Source: Desulfonispora thiosulfatigenes DSM 11270
GTDB lineage: Bacteria; Bacillota; Peptococcia; Peptococcales; Desulfonisporaceae
Length of the DNA: 64,000 bases
Assembly (NCBI RefSeq): GCF_900176035.1
Contig: NZ_FWWT01000016.1
Coordinates: 80,409-144,408 of the forward strand
Direction of reading: 5' to 3'
Shown: positions 7,395 to 16,067 of the stretch, piece after piece
Numbering within the stretch: the first letter of the stretch is position 1
Layout: each line of letters begins with the position of its first letter
The notes under the pieces: model-generated
Databases searched by the model: none
Told to the model about the DNA's origin: nothing
What the model saw: the letters and a program-made list of their open reading frames with translations, nothing else
Translations under genes and position numbers: made by a program

Positions 7395-10208
7395 ATGAGA
7401 AACAAAAAGGTTATTGCATTAGTAGTATGTTTTTTATTTATGTTTAACATTGTCGCAATTAGTGGGGCAGCTAGTGTACAGGCAGCTGGTAGCGCAGGAA
7501 GCAGTGGTGGTATAAATTCAGAGATGAGTTTTTCGGAACTTAAAGCAACAGTTACTAAGCTATTAACTAAAGTTGCTGAGAGTAAAAGTGAAAAGAAAGA
7601 TTATTTATATAGTGCACTAAAGGCAGGCGTAACAGGTGAAGGTGATGCAATAGGAGGATTTATCACCATAGCCACTGGTATGATTAATGATATGTATGAT
7701 GAAAAAAGTACTTCATATAACAAAAAGTTCATCGTTTATATGGATAATGAAGGTATTTCAGACGACGATCTGAAAACTTCTTTAGAATTAATTAAATTAT
7801 TTAACATATTCACAATTGAAGATAGAATAACAATGGTTAACCAAATGGAAAATGGAGAAATCCCAGCAAACTTAAATCAAGATGAAGAAAGATTAGTAAA
7901 AAAATTAAATGAAAAGCTTCCTGAATTAGAAAAAGCTCTTAAAAGCTTTAATACAGAGTTTGATTTAAGTATGTATGCCTTTGTTTTAACAACATTACAA
8001 AGCAAGTCACAAACGCCAGTAATTACTGATGCAGCAGAAGGTAATATTAAGGTAGTAATTCCAGATAAAATTGGCAAAATGGCTAAAGCTGAGTTCATTA
8101 ATACCGTAGATACAGCTCTTAAAGGCATTAATGTTAGAGGATTTGAGTACACAAGCTTTACTGAAATGACTGATGAATTTGAAAAAGCTGTAAATGACAA
8201 ATTAACAACTGAGCAAAAGCAAACTTTAAAAAATATCTTAGCAAACTATAACTTATATGACCAAAACAAAACAAAACCAGTAATTACGCTTGATAAGGGA
8301 ACAGATAAGGTTTATTTAGAAAAAACAGAGCCAGCCCCTGATTCTGATATTAGTTATAACGTGCTTAACGGATATACTGCAGTAGATGTATTTGGGCAAG
8401 ACATAACAGAAGATGTATATTGCACAGTTAACGGTGAAAAGGTAAAGTATGTAAATACATCGAAAGTACGTAAGAATATTGTCGAATATAATGTCGAAGA
8501 TAGCTTAGGCAATAAAGCTGAGACAGTAACTAGAACTGTATACGTTTTAGCTCCAGTTGAACTAGGTACTCCTGTAAAGGTTGTAGAGGGAATGCCTGTT
8601 ATGATTGAAGGTGGTACAACACTTGAAGGACTTCCAGCAGGTATAACAATTACAGTAAATACACCAGCAGCAAATGAAGCAGTAGTTCCAAGTGGTATTG
8701 CTCCAGCTGGAAAACCATTAAAGTTCGATATTAAATTAACAGATGAGCAAAAGAAAAAAGGTGTTGTAATTAGAATACCTACTACTAATAAAGACGCAGT
8801 ACTTTCATATTTCAACACTGAAAGACAAAAGTGGGAAGTACAAGAAAAATCTGAAGTTATCACTGTAGATGGAAAATTATATGTAGAAGCAAGAGTGCAC
8901 CACTTCTCTATCTATGGTCCTTTAGCAAAATCAGCTCAGTTAATGGCTGATAGTATTGCCGAAATTGCAAATCCTGCTAAAAACGCAGAAAGCTTAAAAT
9001 TACCAAGCTTTGCTGGATTTAAGGTAGAAGTTATAGAATCAAGTAATGAGAGCGTAATTGAAAATGGTACAGCGGGTAAAGTAATCCCTCAGAGCTCTGA
9101 ACAAACAGTAACCTTTAAAATTAAAGTTACAAATGAAAATAAGCAAGGTGAAACAGCTACAACACCAGAATTTACCGTAGTAGTTCCTGCTAAGTCATCT
9201 AGTGGCGGTGGCGGCTCTGGTGGATCAGGCGGAGGCGGTGGAGGCGGAAGCGCTTCAGTTGACACCTCTAAAACACAAGAAATCGGCGCTTATAATGGTG
9301 GTAGCTTCACTCACGGAAATGCAACAGTTAACTTCTTAACAAATGCATTTGACTTTGCAGATAATATCAAAGTAACTATCAAGAAATTAACAAGCACAAG
9401 CAGTTTACCACATGCAGCTAATCAAAAGTTCGTAAGTGATGTAGTAGAAATCACTAAAGATGTAAAAGGTGACTTCAAAAAGCCTGTAACTGTGAGCTTA
9501 AAATATGACAACAATAAAGTAGATTTAACTAAGTCTGACGTAGCTATTTACTGGTTAAACGAAACAACTAAGAAATGGGTTAAATTAGATAATGTTAAAG
9601 TAGACACTGATAAGAATGTAGTAAGCGGTGAAGTAACTCACTTTACTAAATTTGCTGTTATCGCAACATCAAATGAAATTCCTATAGCAATTGAACTTAC
9701 AGACATCAAAGGACATTGGGCAGAAAAAGACATTAAAGCATTAGTAGAATTAGGTGCTATCGGTGGTTATGCTGATAAGACATTTAAACCAGATAACAAA
9801 ATTACAAGAGCAGAATTTGCTAAAATCTTAGTAAAAGCATATAAGATTGATAATAAAAATGGCAAAGTATTTGCTGATACTCAAAACCACTGGGCTAAAA
9901 ATGATATCGCAGCAGCAGAGAGTAATGGTATCGTAAGTGGATATAGTGCTACTAAATTTGGTCCAGATGATGTAATTACACGTGAACAAATGGCAGCAAT
10001 GGTAGTTAATGCAGCTAGTTTACAAAATGTAAAAGGTGAACTTAACTTCACAGACAAAGCAAAAATAAGTGCATGGGCAGTTGACGTAGTTGGTGCTGCA
10101 ACAGCAAGTAAAATTGTTGGAGGATACCCAGATAATACATTTGGCCCACAAAACAATGCTACAAGAGCAGAAGCAGCTTCTGTAATTATGAGAGCATTAA
10201 CAAAGTAA
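7395..10208 (+). CDS. Large SLH surface protein 2
   Basis: About 937 aa when started at ATG 7395, which has gaggagg (7382-7388) 6 bases upstream. The earlier ATG 7380 overlaps that SD and is unlikely. A signal peptide ends near VQAAG. The middle is a long helical/beta region with a bacterial-surface-like segment around VFGQDITEDVYCTVNG, a glycine/serine-rich hinge near residue 605, then a beta domain and three C-terminal SLH units (TDIKGHWAEKDIKALV, FADTQNHWAKNDIAAA, FTDKAKISAWAVDVVG). It has only one cysteine that I can see. Likely an abundant cell-wall or S-layer component; no enzymatic motif was recognised. Confidence 0.9.
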   Translation: MRNKKVIALVVCFLFMFNIVAISGAASVQAAGSAGSSGGINSEMSFSELKATVTKLLTKVAESKSEKKDYLYSALKAGVTGEGDAIGGFITIATGMINDMYDEKSTSYNKKFIVYMDNEGISDDDLKTSLELIKLFNIFTIEDRITMVNQMENGEIPANLNQDEERLVKKLNEKLPELEKALKSFNTEFDLSMYAFVLTTLQSKSQTPVITDAAEGNIKVVIPDKIGKMAKAEFINTVDTALKGINVRGFEYTSFTEMTDEFEKAVNDKLTTEQKQTLKNILANYNLYDQNKTKPVITLDKGTDKVYLEKTEPAPDSDISYNVLNGYTAVDVFGQDITEDVYCTVNGEKVKYVNTSKVRKNIVEYNVEDSLGNKAETVTRTVYVLAPVELGTPVKVVEGMPVMIEGGTTLEGLPAGITITVNTPAANEAVVPSGIAPAGKPLKFDIKLTDEQKKKGVVIRIPTTNKDAVLSYFNTERQKWEVQEKSEVITVDGKLYVEARVHHFSIYGPLAKSAQLMADSIAEIANPAKNAESLKLPSFAGFKVEVIESSNESVIENGTAGKVIPQSSEQTVTFKIKVTNENKQGETATTPEFTVVVPAKSSSGGGGSGGSGGGGGGGSASVDTSKTQEIGAYNGGSFTHGNATVNFLTNAFDFADNIKVTIKKLTSTSSLPHAANQKFVSDVVEITKDVKGDFKKPVTVSLKYDNNKVDLTKSDVAIYWLNETTKKWVKLDNVKVDTDKNVVSGEVTHFTKFAVIATSNEIPIAIELTDIKGHWAEKDIKALVELGAIGGYADKTFKPDNKITRAEFAKILVKAYKIDNKNGKVFADTQNHWAKNDIAAAESNGIVSGYSATKFGPDDVITREQMAAMVVNAASLQNVKGELNFTDKAKISAWAVDVVGAATASKIVGGYPDNTFGPQNNATRAEAASVIMRALTK

Positions 10209-10230
10209 GTTAAATTTACAATTAAATGGT

Positions 10231-10264
10231 CCCCTGGATAATTATTACTACCAGGGGTCATTTT
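10231..10264 (+). terminator. Intrinsic terminator after SLH protein 2
   Basis: Stem CCCCTGG (10231) with CCAGGGG (10251), loop of about 13 AT-rich bases, followed by tcatttt. Confidence 0.75.
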
Positions 10265-10342
10265 AATTTATCAATAACCGAAATTTAGATAATAACTATA
10301 TAGTAATTTAATACTAATTGATACAAAATTCGACATTATTTT

Positions 10343-10371
10343 TTGACTAGATGTTATATGATGCATATAAT
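10343..10371 (+). promoter_or_regulatory. Sigma-A-type promoter for the sugar dehydratase gene
   Basis: TTGACT at 10343-10348, 17-base spacer, TATAAT at 10366-10371. Leaves an AT-rich leader of about 120 bases before the start at 10496. Confidence 0.75.
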
Positions 10372-10495
10372 AGGTTAAATATTGTAAAAAAGTAAGTATT
10401 ATCAAAGAGAATATTAAATTCTAACTCTGCAAATATATAATATTAACCAAAAATAATATTATTTAGTATAAAGTGTGGTGGAGGTATTAAGTAAC

Positions 10496-12436
10496 ATGTT
10501 TAATAACATAAATAAAAACATCAGGGTTTTGTCGCTGATGTTGATTGATGCACTCATAGTTAATATTTCATTATTTGGGTCTTTGCTGATTCGCTTTGAC
10601 TGGGCAATACCTCTTAATTATTTACAACTAGTTAATAAATATGCTTTACTTTTTACCATTATTAGTTTAGCTTGCTTTGCCATGTTTGGGCTGTATAAAC
10701 GTGTGTGGCAGTACGCTAGCATCGGTGAATTAATCACGATAATGTTAGCTGTTACGGTAGGGACTACTTTAAAAATTACCTTTGGCTACTTAATTGTAAA
10801 TACAGAAGGTCCATTTTTACCACGAAGTGTACTCCTTTTAACTTGGTTTATGACTATCTTTATGATTGGTGGATCTCGCTTAATTTGGAGATTGTATAGG
10901 GAGCATAAAGCAGGAGGGCATATTAAAGGTGGCAAGCCCGTTGTGATTTATGGAGCTGGAGATGCAGGAGTCATGGTGGCTAGAGAAATGCGCAATCATT
11001 TTTCGACGCAAATAAATGTAGTGGGATTTATTGATGATGATCATGTTAAACGTGGTCTTAAATTATTAGGATTACCTGTCCTAGGAGATAGAGAGAATAT
11101 AGCGAAGGTTGTAGAAAAGTATGGAATTGAAAGAATTATCTTAGCCATTCCATCAGCCGAGGGAAAAGAAGTTAGAAAAGTAGTCGAAATATGTAAAGAA
11201 ACAAGTGCTGAGGTGCAAATATTACCAGGTATGTTTGATTTAATCGATGGAACGATTTCCGTAAATAATATTCGGGAAGTGCAAATTGAAGATTTATTAG
11301 GTAGAGAGCCTGTGAAGGTCGATTTAGAAGAAATAACAGAGTATACACATAATAAGACAGTCCTTGTAACAGGGGCAGGAGGCTCGATTGGATCAGAGCT
11401 GTGCCGTCAAGTGGCTAGATTTTCACCTAAAAAGCTGTTATTATTAGACATTTATGAGCATACTATATATGATTTAGAAATAGAATTACGTAATGAATTT
11501 CCAGAACTTAAAATTTATCCATTGATTAAAGATATCAGAGAAAAAGAATCCATGGAAAATGTATTCCGTGATTATTCGCCACAGGTAGTCTTTCATGCAG
11601 CAGCTCATAAGCATGTACCTTTAATGGAGCATAATCCTGAAGAAGCTATTAAAAATAATATTAAGGGTACATATAATGTAGCCCAAGCCGCAGATAGATT
11701 TAATGTGCAAAAGTTTGTCATGATTTCCACCGATAAGGCCGTAAATCCAACGAGCGTAATGGGAGCAACTAAGCGCGTGGGTGAAATGATTATTCAGCAC
11801 ATGGATAAAATTAGTAAGACAAGCTTTGTAGCTGTTCGTTTTGGTAATGTTTTAGGCAGTAAGGGCAGCGTTATCCCTTTATTTAAAAGGCAAATAGCAA
11901 ATGGTGGCCCTGTAACTGTGACTCATCCAGAAATGGTGCGTTTCTTTATGACTATACCAGAAGCAGTCCAGCTCGTTATCCAAGCAGGAGCCATGGCAAG
12001 AGGTGGCGAGATCTTTATCCTTGATATGGGTGAGCCTGTAAAAATAATGGATTTAGCTAATAGTTTAATAAAATTATCCGGCTTTGAGCCTAATGTCGAT
12101 ATAGACATAAAGATTTCAGGCGTAAGACCTGGAGAAAAATTATATGAAGAACTCTTAACAGCTGATGACGTGTGCGATGCTACTACGCATAAAAGGATTT
12201 TTGTCGAAAAGCCGTCCGAGCCTGATGTAGCTGTAATGGAAGAAATAATCCTCGGTATCATGACAGATAATTTACCTGTAAATAAAGCAGGCGTTGAAAT
12301 ATACTTAAAGAATTTAATTCCATCATTTAGAGAAAAATGTGCAGAGAATTCAGCCGACTTTGACGAGCAAGAAGAAGTAAATGAGCAAGATTTAGACTTT
12401 AAATCAAATGAAGCAAATAATGTATTAGTAAGTTAA
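10496..12436 (+). CDS. Membrane UDP-sugar 4,6-dehydratase (CapD/WbpM/PglF type)
   Basis: Converts UDP-GlcNAc-type substrates to 4-keto-6-deoxy sugars, the first step to bacillosamine or FucNAc/QuiNAc residues in surface glycans. Four N-terminal transmembrane helices (about 1-115) precede a first Rossmann unit (GAGDAGVMVAREM, about 152) and the SDR catalytic unit (GAGGSIGSELCRQ, about 292). The catalytic region STDKAVNPTSVMGATKR has Met in place of the usual SDR Tyr, as in the large WbpM/PglF subfamily. Start ATG 10496 follows ggagg (10480-10484); GTG 10475 is less likely as it overlaps that SD. Neighbouring cps genes and galE fit glycan synthesis. Confidence 0.92.
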   Translation: MFNNINKNIRVLSLMLIDALIVNISLFGSLLIRFDWAIPLNYLQLVNKYALLFTIISLACFAMFGLYKRVWQYASIGELITIMLAVTVGTTLKITFGYLIVNTEGPFLPRSVLLLTWFMTIFMIGGSRLIWRLYREHKAGGHIKGGKPVVIYGAGDAGVMVAREMRNHFSTQINVVGFIDDDHVKRGLKLLGLPVLGDRENIAKVVEKYGIERIILAIPSAEGKEVRKVVEICKETSAEVQILPGMFDLIDGTISVNNIREVQIEDLLGREPVKVDLEEITEYTHNKTVLVTGAGGSIGSELCRQVARFSPKKLLLLDIYEHTIYDLEIELRNEFPELKIYPLIKDIREKESMENVFRDYSPQVVFHAAAHKHVPLMEHNPEEAIKNNIKGTYNVAQAADRFNVQKFVMISTDKAVNPTSVMGATKRVGEMIIQHMDKISKTSFVAVRFGNVLGSKGSVIPLFKRQIANGGPVTVTHPEMVRFFMTIPEAVQLVIQAGAMARGGEIFILDMGEPVKIMDLANSLIKLSGFEPNVDIDIKISGVRPGEKLYEELLTADDVCDATTHKRIFVEKPSEPDVAVMEEIILGIMTDNLPVNKAGVEIYLKNLIPSFREKCAENSADFDEQEEVNEQDLDFKSNEANNVLVS

Positions 12437-12446
12437 TGATTAGATG

Positions 12447-12481
12447 GACCTCAGGTATAAATTGCCATGGGGTCTTTTTTT
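12447..12481 (+). terminator. Intrinsic terminator after the dehydratase gene
   Basis: Stem gacctca/tggggtc (one G-U pair) around 12447-12474 followed by seven T. Confidence 0.8.
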
Positions 12482-12818
12482 ATGCTATCCATTTCCTGCA
12501 CAAGAACCTAGGTATAAAACCACGTCAACTGGCGCAGAATAGCAAATTTGTAAGAAAATCAAGATAATTCATATATAAACATAATAAAACTTATAATGAG
12601 CATTAACAAAGTTGATTATAGATAAGTAGGAACTTAGACTAAATTAGTAGAATTACTTATACATATAAGATAAAGAGTTAATAGATATTAAAAAGATCAA
12701 AAATTACAAAGGAGATTTACACGTTTACCTTTACAGACATTTCCTATTGAACTGGTGAACTATTATGAACTATGAATTAATGAATTAATGAATTAATTAT
12801 AAAATGGAGGGATTTAAG
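12482..12818. other. 337-bp intergenic region, AT-rich, no gene seen
   Basis: No open frame with a ribosome binding site. A TATAAT-like box near 12590 has a poor -35. At 12773-12796 the 8-mer TGAATTAA is repeated three times in tandem just upstream of the SD of the next gene. Confidence 0.7.
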
Positions 12819-13094
12819 ATGATGAAATTTGAAATTTCCGAAAATTCAGCAAAATACTTCGAACCTAAAGCAAAAGAGGAATTTAACTGGTTAGCACTTT
12901 TAGTGATGTCAAATAAACTTTTACACAATGCCTTTATTGGAGTTTGTTTTGTTTTATTTATTATGCCTATAATTGTAGGTCTTTCCATTTTCGGAATATT
13001 TGCAATTCCAGCCTGGTTTATCACTAAAGTAACGGGATTTAAAACTAGAGATAGAAAACACTTAAGGACCGGTTGGAGATTTACCTCATTGTAA
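12819..13094 (+). CDS. Small membrane protein of unknown function
   Basis: 91 aa when started at ATG 12819 or 12822. The SD ggaggg (12806-12811) lies 7 bases upstream, and the ATG at 12804 overlaps it. A polar N-terminus (FEISENSAKYFEPKAKEEF) leads into one long or two short hydrophobic segments (about 28-65) and a basic C-terminal tail (TRDRKHLRTGWR). Not recognised. It is monocistronic, with its own terminator downstream. Confidence 0.7.
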   Translation: MMKFEISENSAKYFEPKAKEEFNWLALLVMSNKLLHNAFIGVCFVLFIMPIIVGLSIFGIFAIPAWFITKVTGFKTRDRKHLRTGWRFTSL

Positions 13095-13105
13095 AAATGA
13101 TAAGC

Positions 13106-13164
13106 TCCCCTTTAGGTAGAAGGTTTAAGAAATAAAACTTGACTACTTAGAGGGGATTATTTTT
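13106..13164 (+). terminator. Terminator palindrome, dispersed family copy A
   Basis: A 14-bp imperfect stem (tcccctttaggtag at 13106 with ctacttagagggga at 13143, two G-U pairs), a 23-base loop, then ttattttt. Similar elements lie at 32838, 50265 and 51775. Confidence 0.8.
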
Positions 13165-13360
13165 GCGATATATTAGGGTTAATTTATATAAGCTAAGCGC
13201 AAAGGTGTATAGAAGTGAGCATTAGATGTATAAAAATGAGATAAAGTCTAAGACTAATAGTGATGTAAATTTGCAACTAACTGGTATATATTAGCATCTA
13301 AGACAGATTTAGTGTATAATATATATAGTGTTTTTATTTTAGCCTAGAAAGGGTTTTTCT

Positions 13361-13813
13361 ATGTCGTTTCAAAAAATTATTGCCTGGGTCTTAGTTGTCA
13401 TTTGGATGGGAGTTATTTTTAGCTTTTCAGCTCAAGTTGCTAACAAATCTAATCAATTAAGTACTGGTATCACAGAAATAATTGCTAAAACAGTGCAAAA
13501 GGTTGTACCACAGGCAGACCTTAAAATAAAAAATATAAATCATTTAATTCGCAAAAATGCGCATTTCTTTGTGTATTTAGTACTCGGATTATTAGTTGCT
13601 TATGCCTTAAAAACCCTCGGCGTTCATGGCTTTAAGGCCTTTTTTATTGGCTTAGTATTTTGCATTATTTATGCTATTTTAGATGAATTACACCAAATGT
13701 ATGTACCAGGCAGGGGGCCAGGGCTAAAGGATGTCTTGATTGATAGCGCCGGGGCGAGTGTGGGTATTTGTACTTTTATGATTATTTATTATTTACTGAA
13801 AAAGCAGATTTGA
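13361..13813 (+). CDS. VanZ-family membrane protein
   Basis: 150 aa with three to four hydrophobic helices and the VanZ signatures RKNAHFFVYLVLGLL and DELHQMYVPGRGPGLKDVLIDSAG. VanZ proteins are small integral membrane proteins; the namesake gives low-level teicoplanin resistance, but most homologs have no assigned activity. It lies alone between terminators. The start is the ATG after gaaagggttttt, with an imperfect SD. Confidence 0.85.
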   Translation: MSFQKIIAWVLVVIWMGVIFSFSAQVANKSNQLSTGITEIIAKTVQKVVPQADLKIKNINHLIRKNAHFFVYLVLGLLVAYALKTLGVHGFKAFFIGLVFCIIYAILDELHQMYVPGRGPGLKDVLIDSAGASVGICTFMIIYYLLKKQI

Positions 13814-13992
13814 AAAAACATAAATTCTCATATTACATAGATTTAATCAAAATATTTAGTGCTGGTATTTAAATATAAGTAAAGCTGTATTGCCGTAATG
13901 CAATAGGATATATAGATTTCTTAGCATATTTTTGAAAGATAAAAATATTAGTTAAGCACTATTTTTAAAAAAAGAAAGGATGAACTAATATT

Positions 13993-14985
13993 ATGAATAT
14001 ACTAGTAACTGGTGGTGCTGGATATATTGGCTCACATACTTGTGTGGCTTTATTAGAAGCAGGCCATAGCGTATTTATAGCGGATAATTTTTCTAATAGT
14101 AAGCCGGAAAGCTTAGAAAAAATAAAACAAACATCAGGTCAAGACGTAACATTCTATCAAATAGATGTAACAGAAGAAGGTGAAGTAGATGAAGTATTTT
14201 CTAAGCATACTTTTAATGGCGTAATTCACTTTGCTGGCCTTAAAGCAGTGGGCGAATCTGTAGCAAAACCTCTAGAATATTATTATAATAACGTCGTAAG
14301 TACGTTGATTCTTGCCAAGGCATGCCTAAAATATAATGTGCCAAGATTTGTCTTTTCCTCCTCTGCTACGGTGTATGGCGATAATATTTCACCTTTTCAC
14401 GAAGAAATGGATTTACTTCCAACCACTAATCCATACGGGGAAACTAAAGCCATGAGTGAACGTATCTTAATGGATGTTGCAAAGGTTAATCCTAGGTTTA
14501 GCGTATCCCTTTTGCGTTATTTTAATCCCGTGGGTGCTCATGAAAGTGGTTTAATTGGCGAAAATCCTAATGGAATTCCGAATAATTTAATGCCTTTTGT
14601 GACCCAAGTGGCAAAAGGAAAACGTGACAAGTTAAGTGTCTTTGGTAATGACTATGATACAGTAGATGGTACTGGGGTTAGGGATTATATTCATGTGGTG
14701 GACCTAGCTGAAGGTCACGTGGCAGCAATGGAACATTTAGCACCTGGTGTACATATTCATAATCTTGGGACAGGCCAGGGTACCTCTGTATTAGAACTTG
14801 TTCATGCTTTTATGGAAGTAAATGGAGTAGATGTACCGTATGAAATCGTAGACAGACGTCCGGGCGACATCGCTACTTGCTATGCTAATGCAGCTAAAGC
14901 AGAACGAGAACTAGGATGGAAAGCAAAAAAAGGCATCAAAGAAATGTGTAAAGACGCCTGGAGATTTGAGCAGGGGAATAAATAA
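13993..14985 (+). CDS. galE: UDP-glucose 4-epimerase
   Basis: Interconverts UDP-glucose and UDP-galactose through an NAD-bound 4-keto intermediate. The NAD-binding GGAGYIGSH is at 7-15, the catalytic SSSATVYG serine segment near 122, and the Tyr-x-x-x-Lys at about 148-152 (YGETK). At 330 aa it has the family length. SD agaaagga lies 13 bases before the ATG. It supplies galactosyl donors for the adjacent surface-polysaccharide genes; no Leloir-pathway partner genes are nearby. Confidence 0.96.
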   Translation: MNILVTGGAGYIGSHTCVALLEAGHSVFIADNFSNSKPESLEKIKQTSGQDVTFYQIDVTEEGEVDEVFSKHTFNGVIHFAGLKAVGESVAKPLEYYYNNVVSTLILAKACLKYNVPRFVFSSSATVYGDNISPFHEEMDLLPTTNPYGETKAMSERILMDVAKVNPRFSVSLLRYFNPVGAHESGLIGENPNGIPNNLMPFVTQVAKGKRDKLSVFGNDYDTVDGTGVRDYIHVVDLAEGHVAAMEHLAPGVHIHNLGTGQGTSVLELVHAFMEVNGVDVPYEIVDRRPGDIATCYANAAKAERELGWKAKKGIKEMCKDAWRFEQGNK

Positions 14986-14997
14986 AATACATCTTAT

Positions 14998-15035
14998 CTA
15001 GGTTTAGCGTATCCCTTTTACATTATTTTAATTCC
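14998..15035 (+). pseudogene. Short duplicated fragment of galE
   Basis: 38 bases downstream of galE match galE positions 14492-14529 with about three differences (ctaggtttagcgtatccctt is shared). Flanking sequence does not match, so this is a remnant of a second epimerase gene or a local partial duplication. Confidence 0.75.
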
Positions 15036-15042
15036 ATCTATG

Positions 15043-15068
15043 CACCTGCCATTTTGGTAGGTGTTTTT
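15043..15068 (+). terminator. Intrinsic terminator after galE
   Basis: Stem CACCTGCC/GGTAGGTG with a 5-base loop, followed by five T. Confidence 0.85.
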
Positions 15069-15130
15069 GTTATTTGCAGACAAAGTGTTGTGCGGTGGAT
15101 AATGTGAGAAATACTTTAAATTTATATTTA

Positions 15131-15160
15131 TTGACACGCAATACTAAATTGAATTATTAT
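15131..15160 (+). promoter_or_regulatory. Promoter of the GT2-CotH cluster
   Basis: TTGACA at 15131-15136, an 18-base spacer and TATTAT at 15155-15160, about 100 bases before the first gene. This is the only good promoter seen for the seven-gene run. Confidence 0.6.
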
Positions 15161-15263
15161 TAAGACAAAATATGCGTACATAAAATTATGCAATATTATT
15201 TATCATCTTTCACATTAATCTACATAAATTATACTAATTAATCATATAAAGGTAGGTGATGGG

Positions 15264-16067
15264 ATGGAAAGTAGAAAAGAAGTAAATAAGCAGCAGATTT
15301 ACTATGCTAGGACATATCGCCACTTAAAAGGGAACTTGAAGCAGTCTTTGCTTTATCTTTTTCTTTTTATAATTCCCATCTTAGTTTTGCTACTCTTTTT
15401 ATATGGTGATGTAACAATTATTATGAGCAAAATGGCTATAAGTTTTCTTAAAGAAATCTGGCCAAATAAGAGTTTTTCAATCGCGCAATTTGAGCTCGTC
15501 AGGGGTCTAACCGATGTTAGTGCTGTCCAGACTATAACTGTAATGCCTAGTTTAAAAGAAATTTATATAAATATTATTGTTAATATTGTACTATTACTTT
15601 TCCTATTTAGTGGTAAAAGAAAGACAAAACCCATTTCAATCTATCTTGTGATTTTAGTTTTTTTCCATTTGGTTAGCTGCATATATTTTCTCTTCGCAGC
15701 CAAGTACTTTCCCTATTCTACGAGTGATTTTTCAGAACTTTATATGAAGCAGCAAGTGGGTATCTGGATTTTTTTCCTAGTTCTTACTGGAATAATTACA
15801 GCATTTATGGGCAGTGGATATTTTATAACCAGAATGGCTACAGTGATAGGCATCATGACTTATTCACTTATTTTTGGAGTTATTCGCTACATTGTCTCTT
15901 TATACATCCTTCTTGAGTTTTCCATATTATACATGATAATAATGTTTTTTTTCTTGGGTCCATTTTTTGACTTTTTGTATCTTGTTGCCATTTACTCTTT
16001 CTTTATGAATCGAATGATTAATGTCTACGAGTTAAAACGTGGAAAGGAAAGATGGATATGGTCATAA
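15264..16067 (+). CDS. Polytopic membrane protein, first gene of EPS cluster
   Basis: 267 aa, not recognised as a named family. A basic N-terminus (ARTYRHLKGNLKQ) is followed by about five to six hydrophobic helices, with one extracellular-type loop (about 55-95) between the first and second. The C-terminus is basic (VYELKRGKERW) and overlaps the next gene by 16 bases, so translation is coupled to the glycosyltransferase. A membrane partner of the synthase is the natural inference. SD is aggtgatggg. Confidence 0.8.
   Translation: MESRKEVNKQQIYYARTYRHLKGNLKQSLLYLFLFIIPILVLLLFLYGDVTIIMSKMAISFLKEIWPNKSFSIAQFELVRGLTDVSAVQTITVMPSLKEIYINIIVNIVLLLFLFSGKRKTKPISIYLVILVFFHLVSCIYFLFAAKYFPYSTSDFSELYMKQQVGIWIFFLVLTGIITAFMGSGYFITRMATVIGIMTYSLIFGVIRYIVSLYILLEFSILYMIIMFFFLGPFFDFLYLVAIYSFFMNRMINVYELKRGKERWIWS

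Noticed and set aside
8354-8863. 169-residue minus-strand open frame inside the large SLH gene
   Set aside because: No ribosome binding site, Ser/Thr/Val-rich antisense composition, fully inside a well-supported gene.
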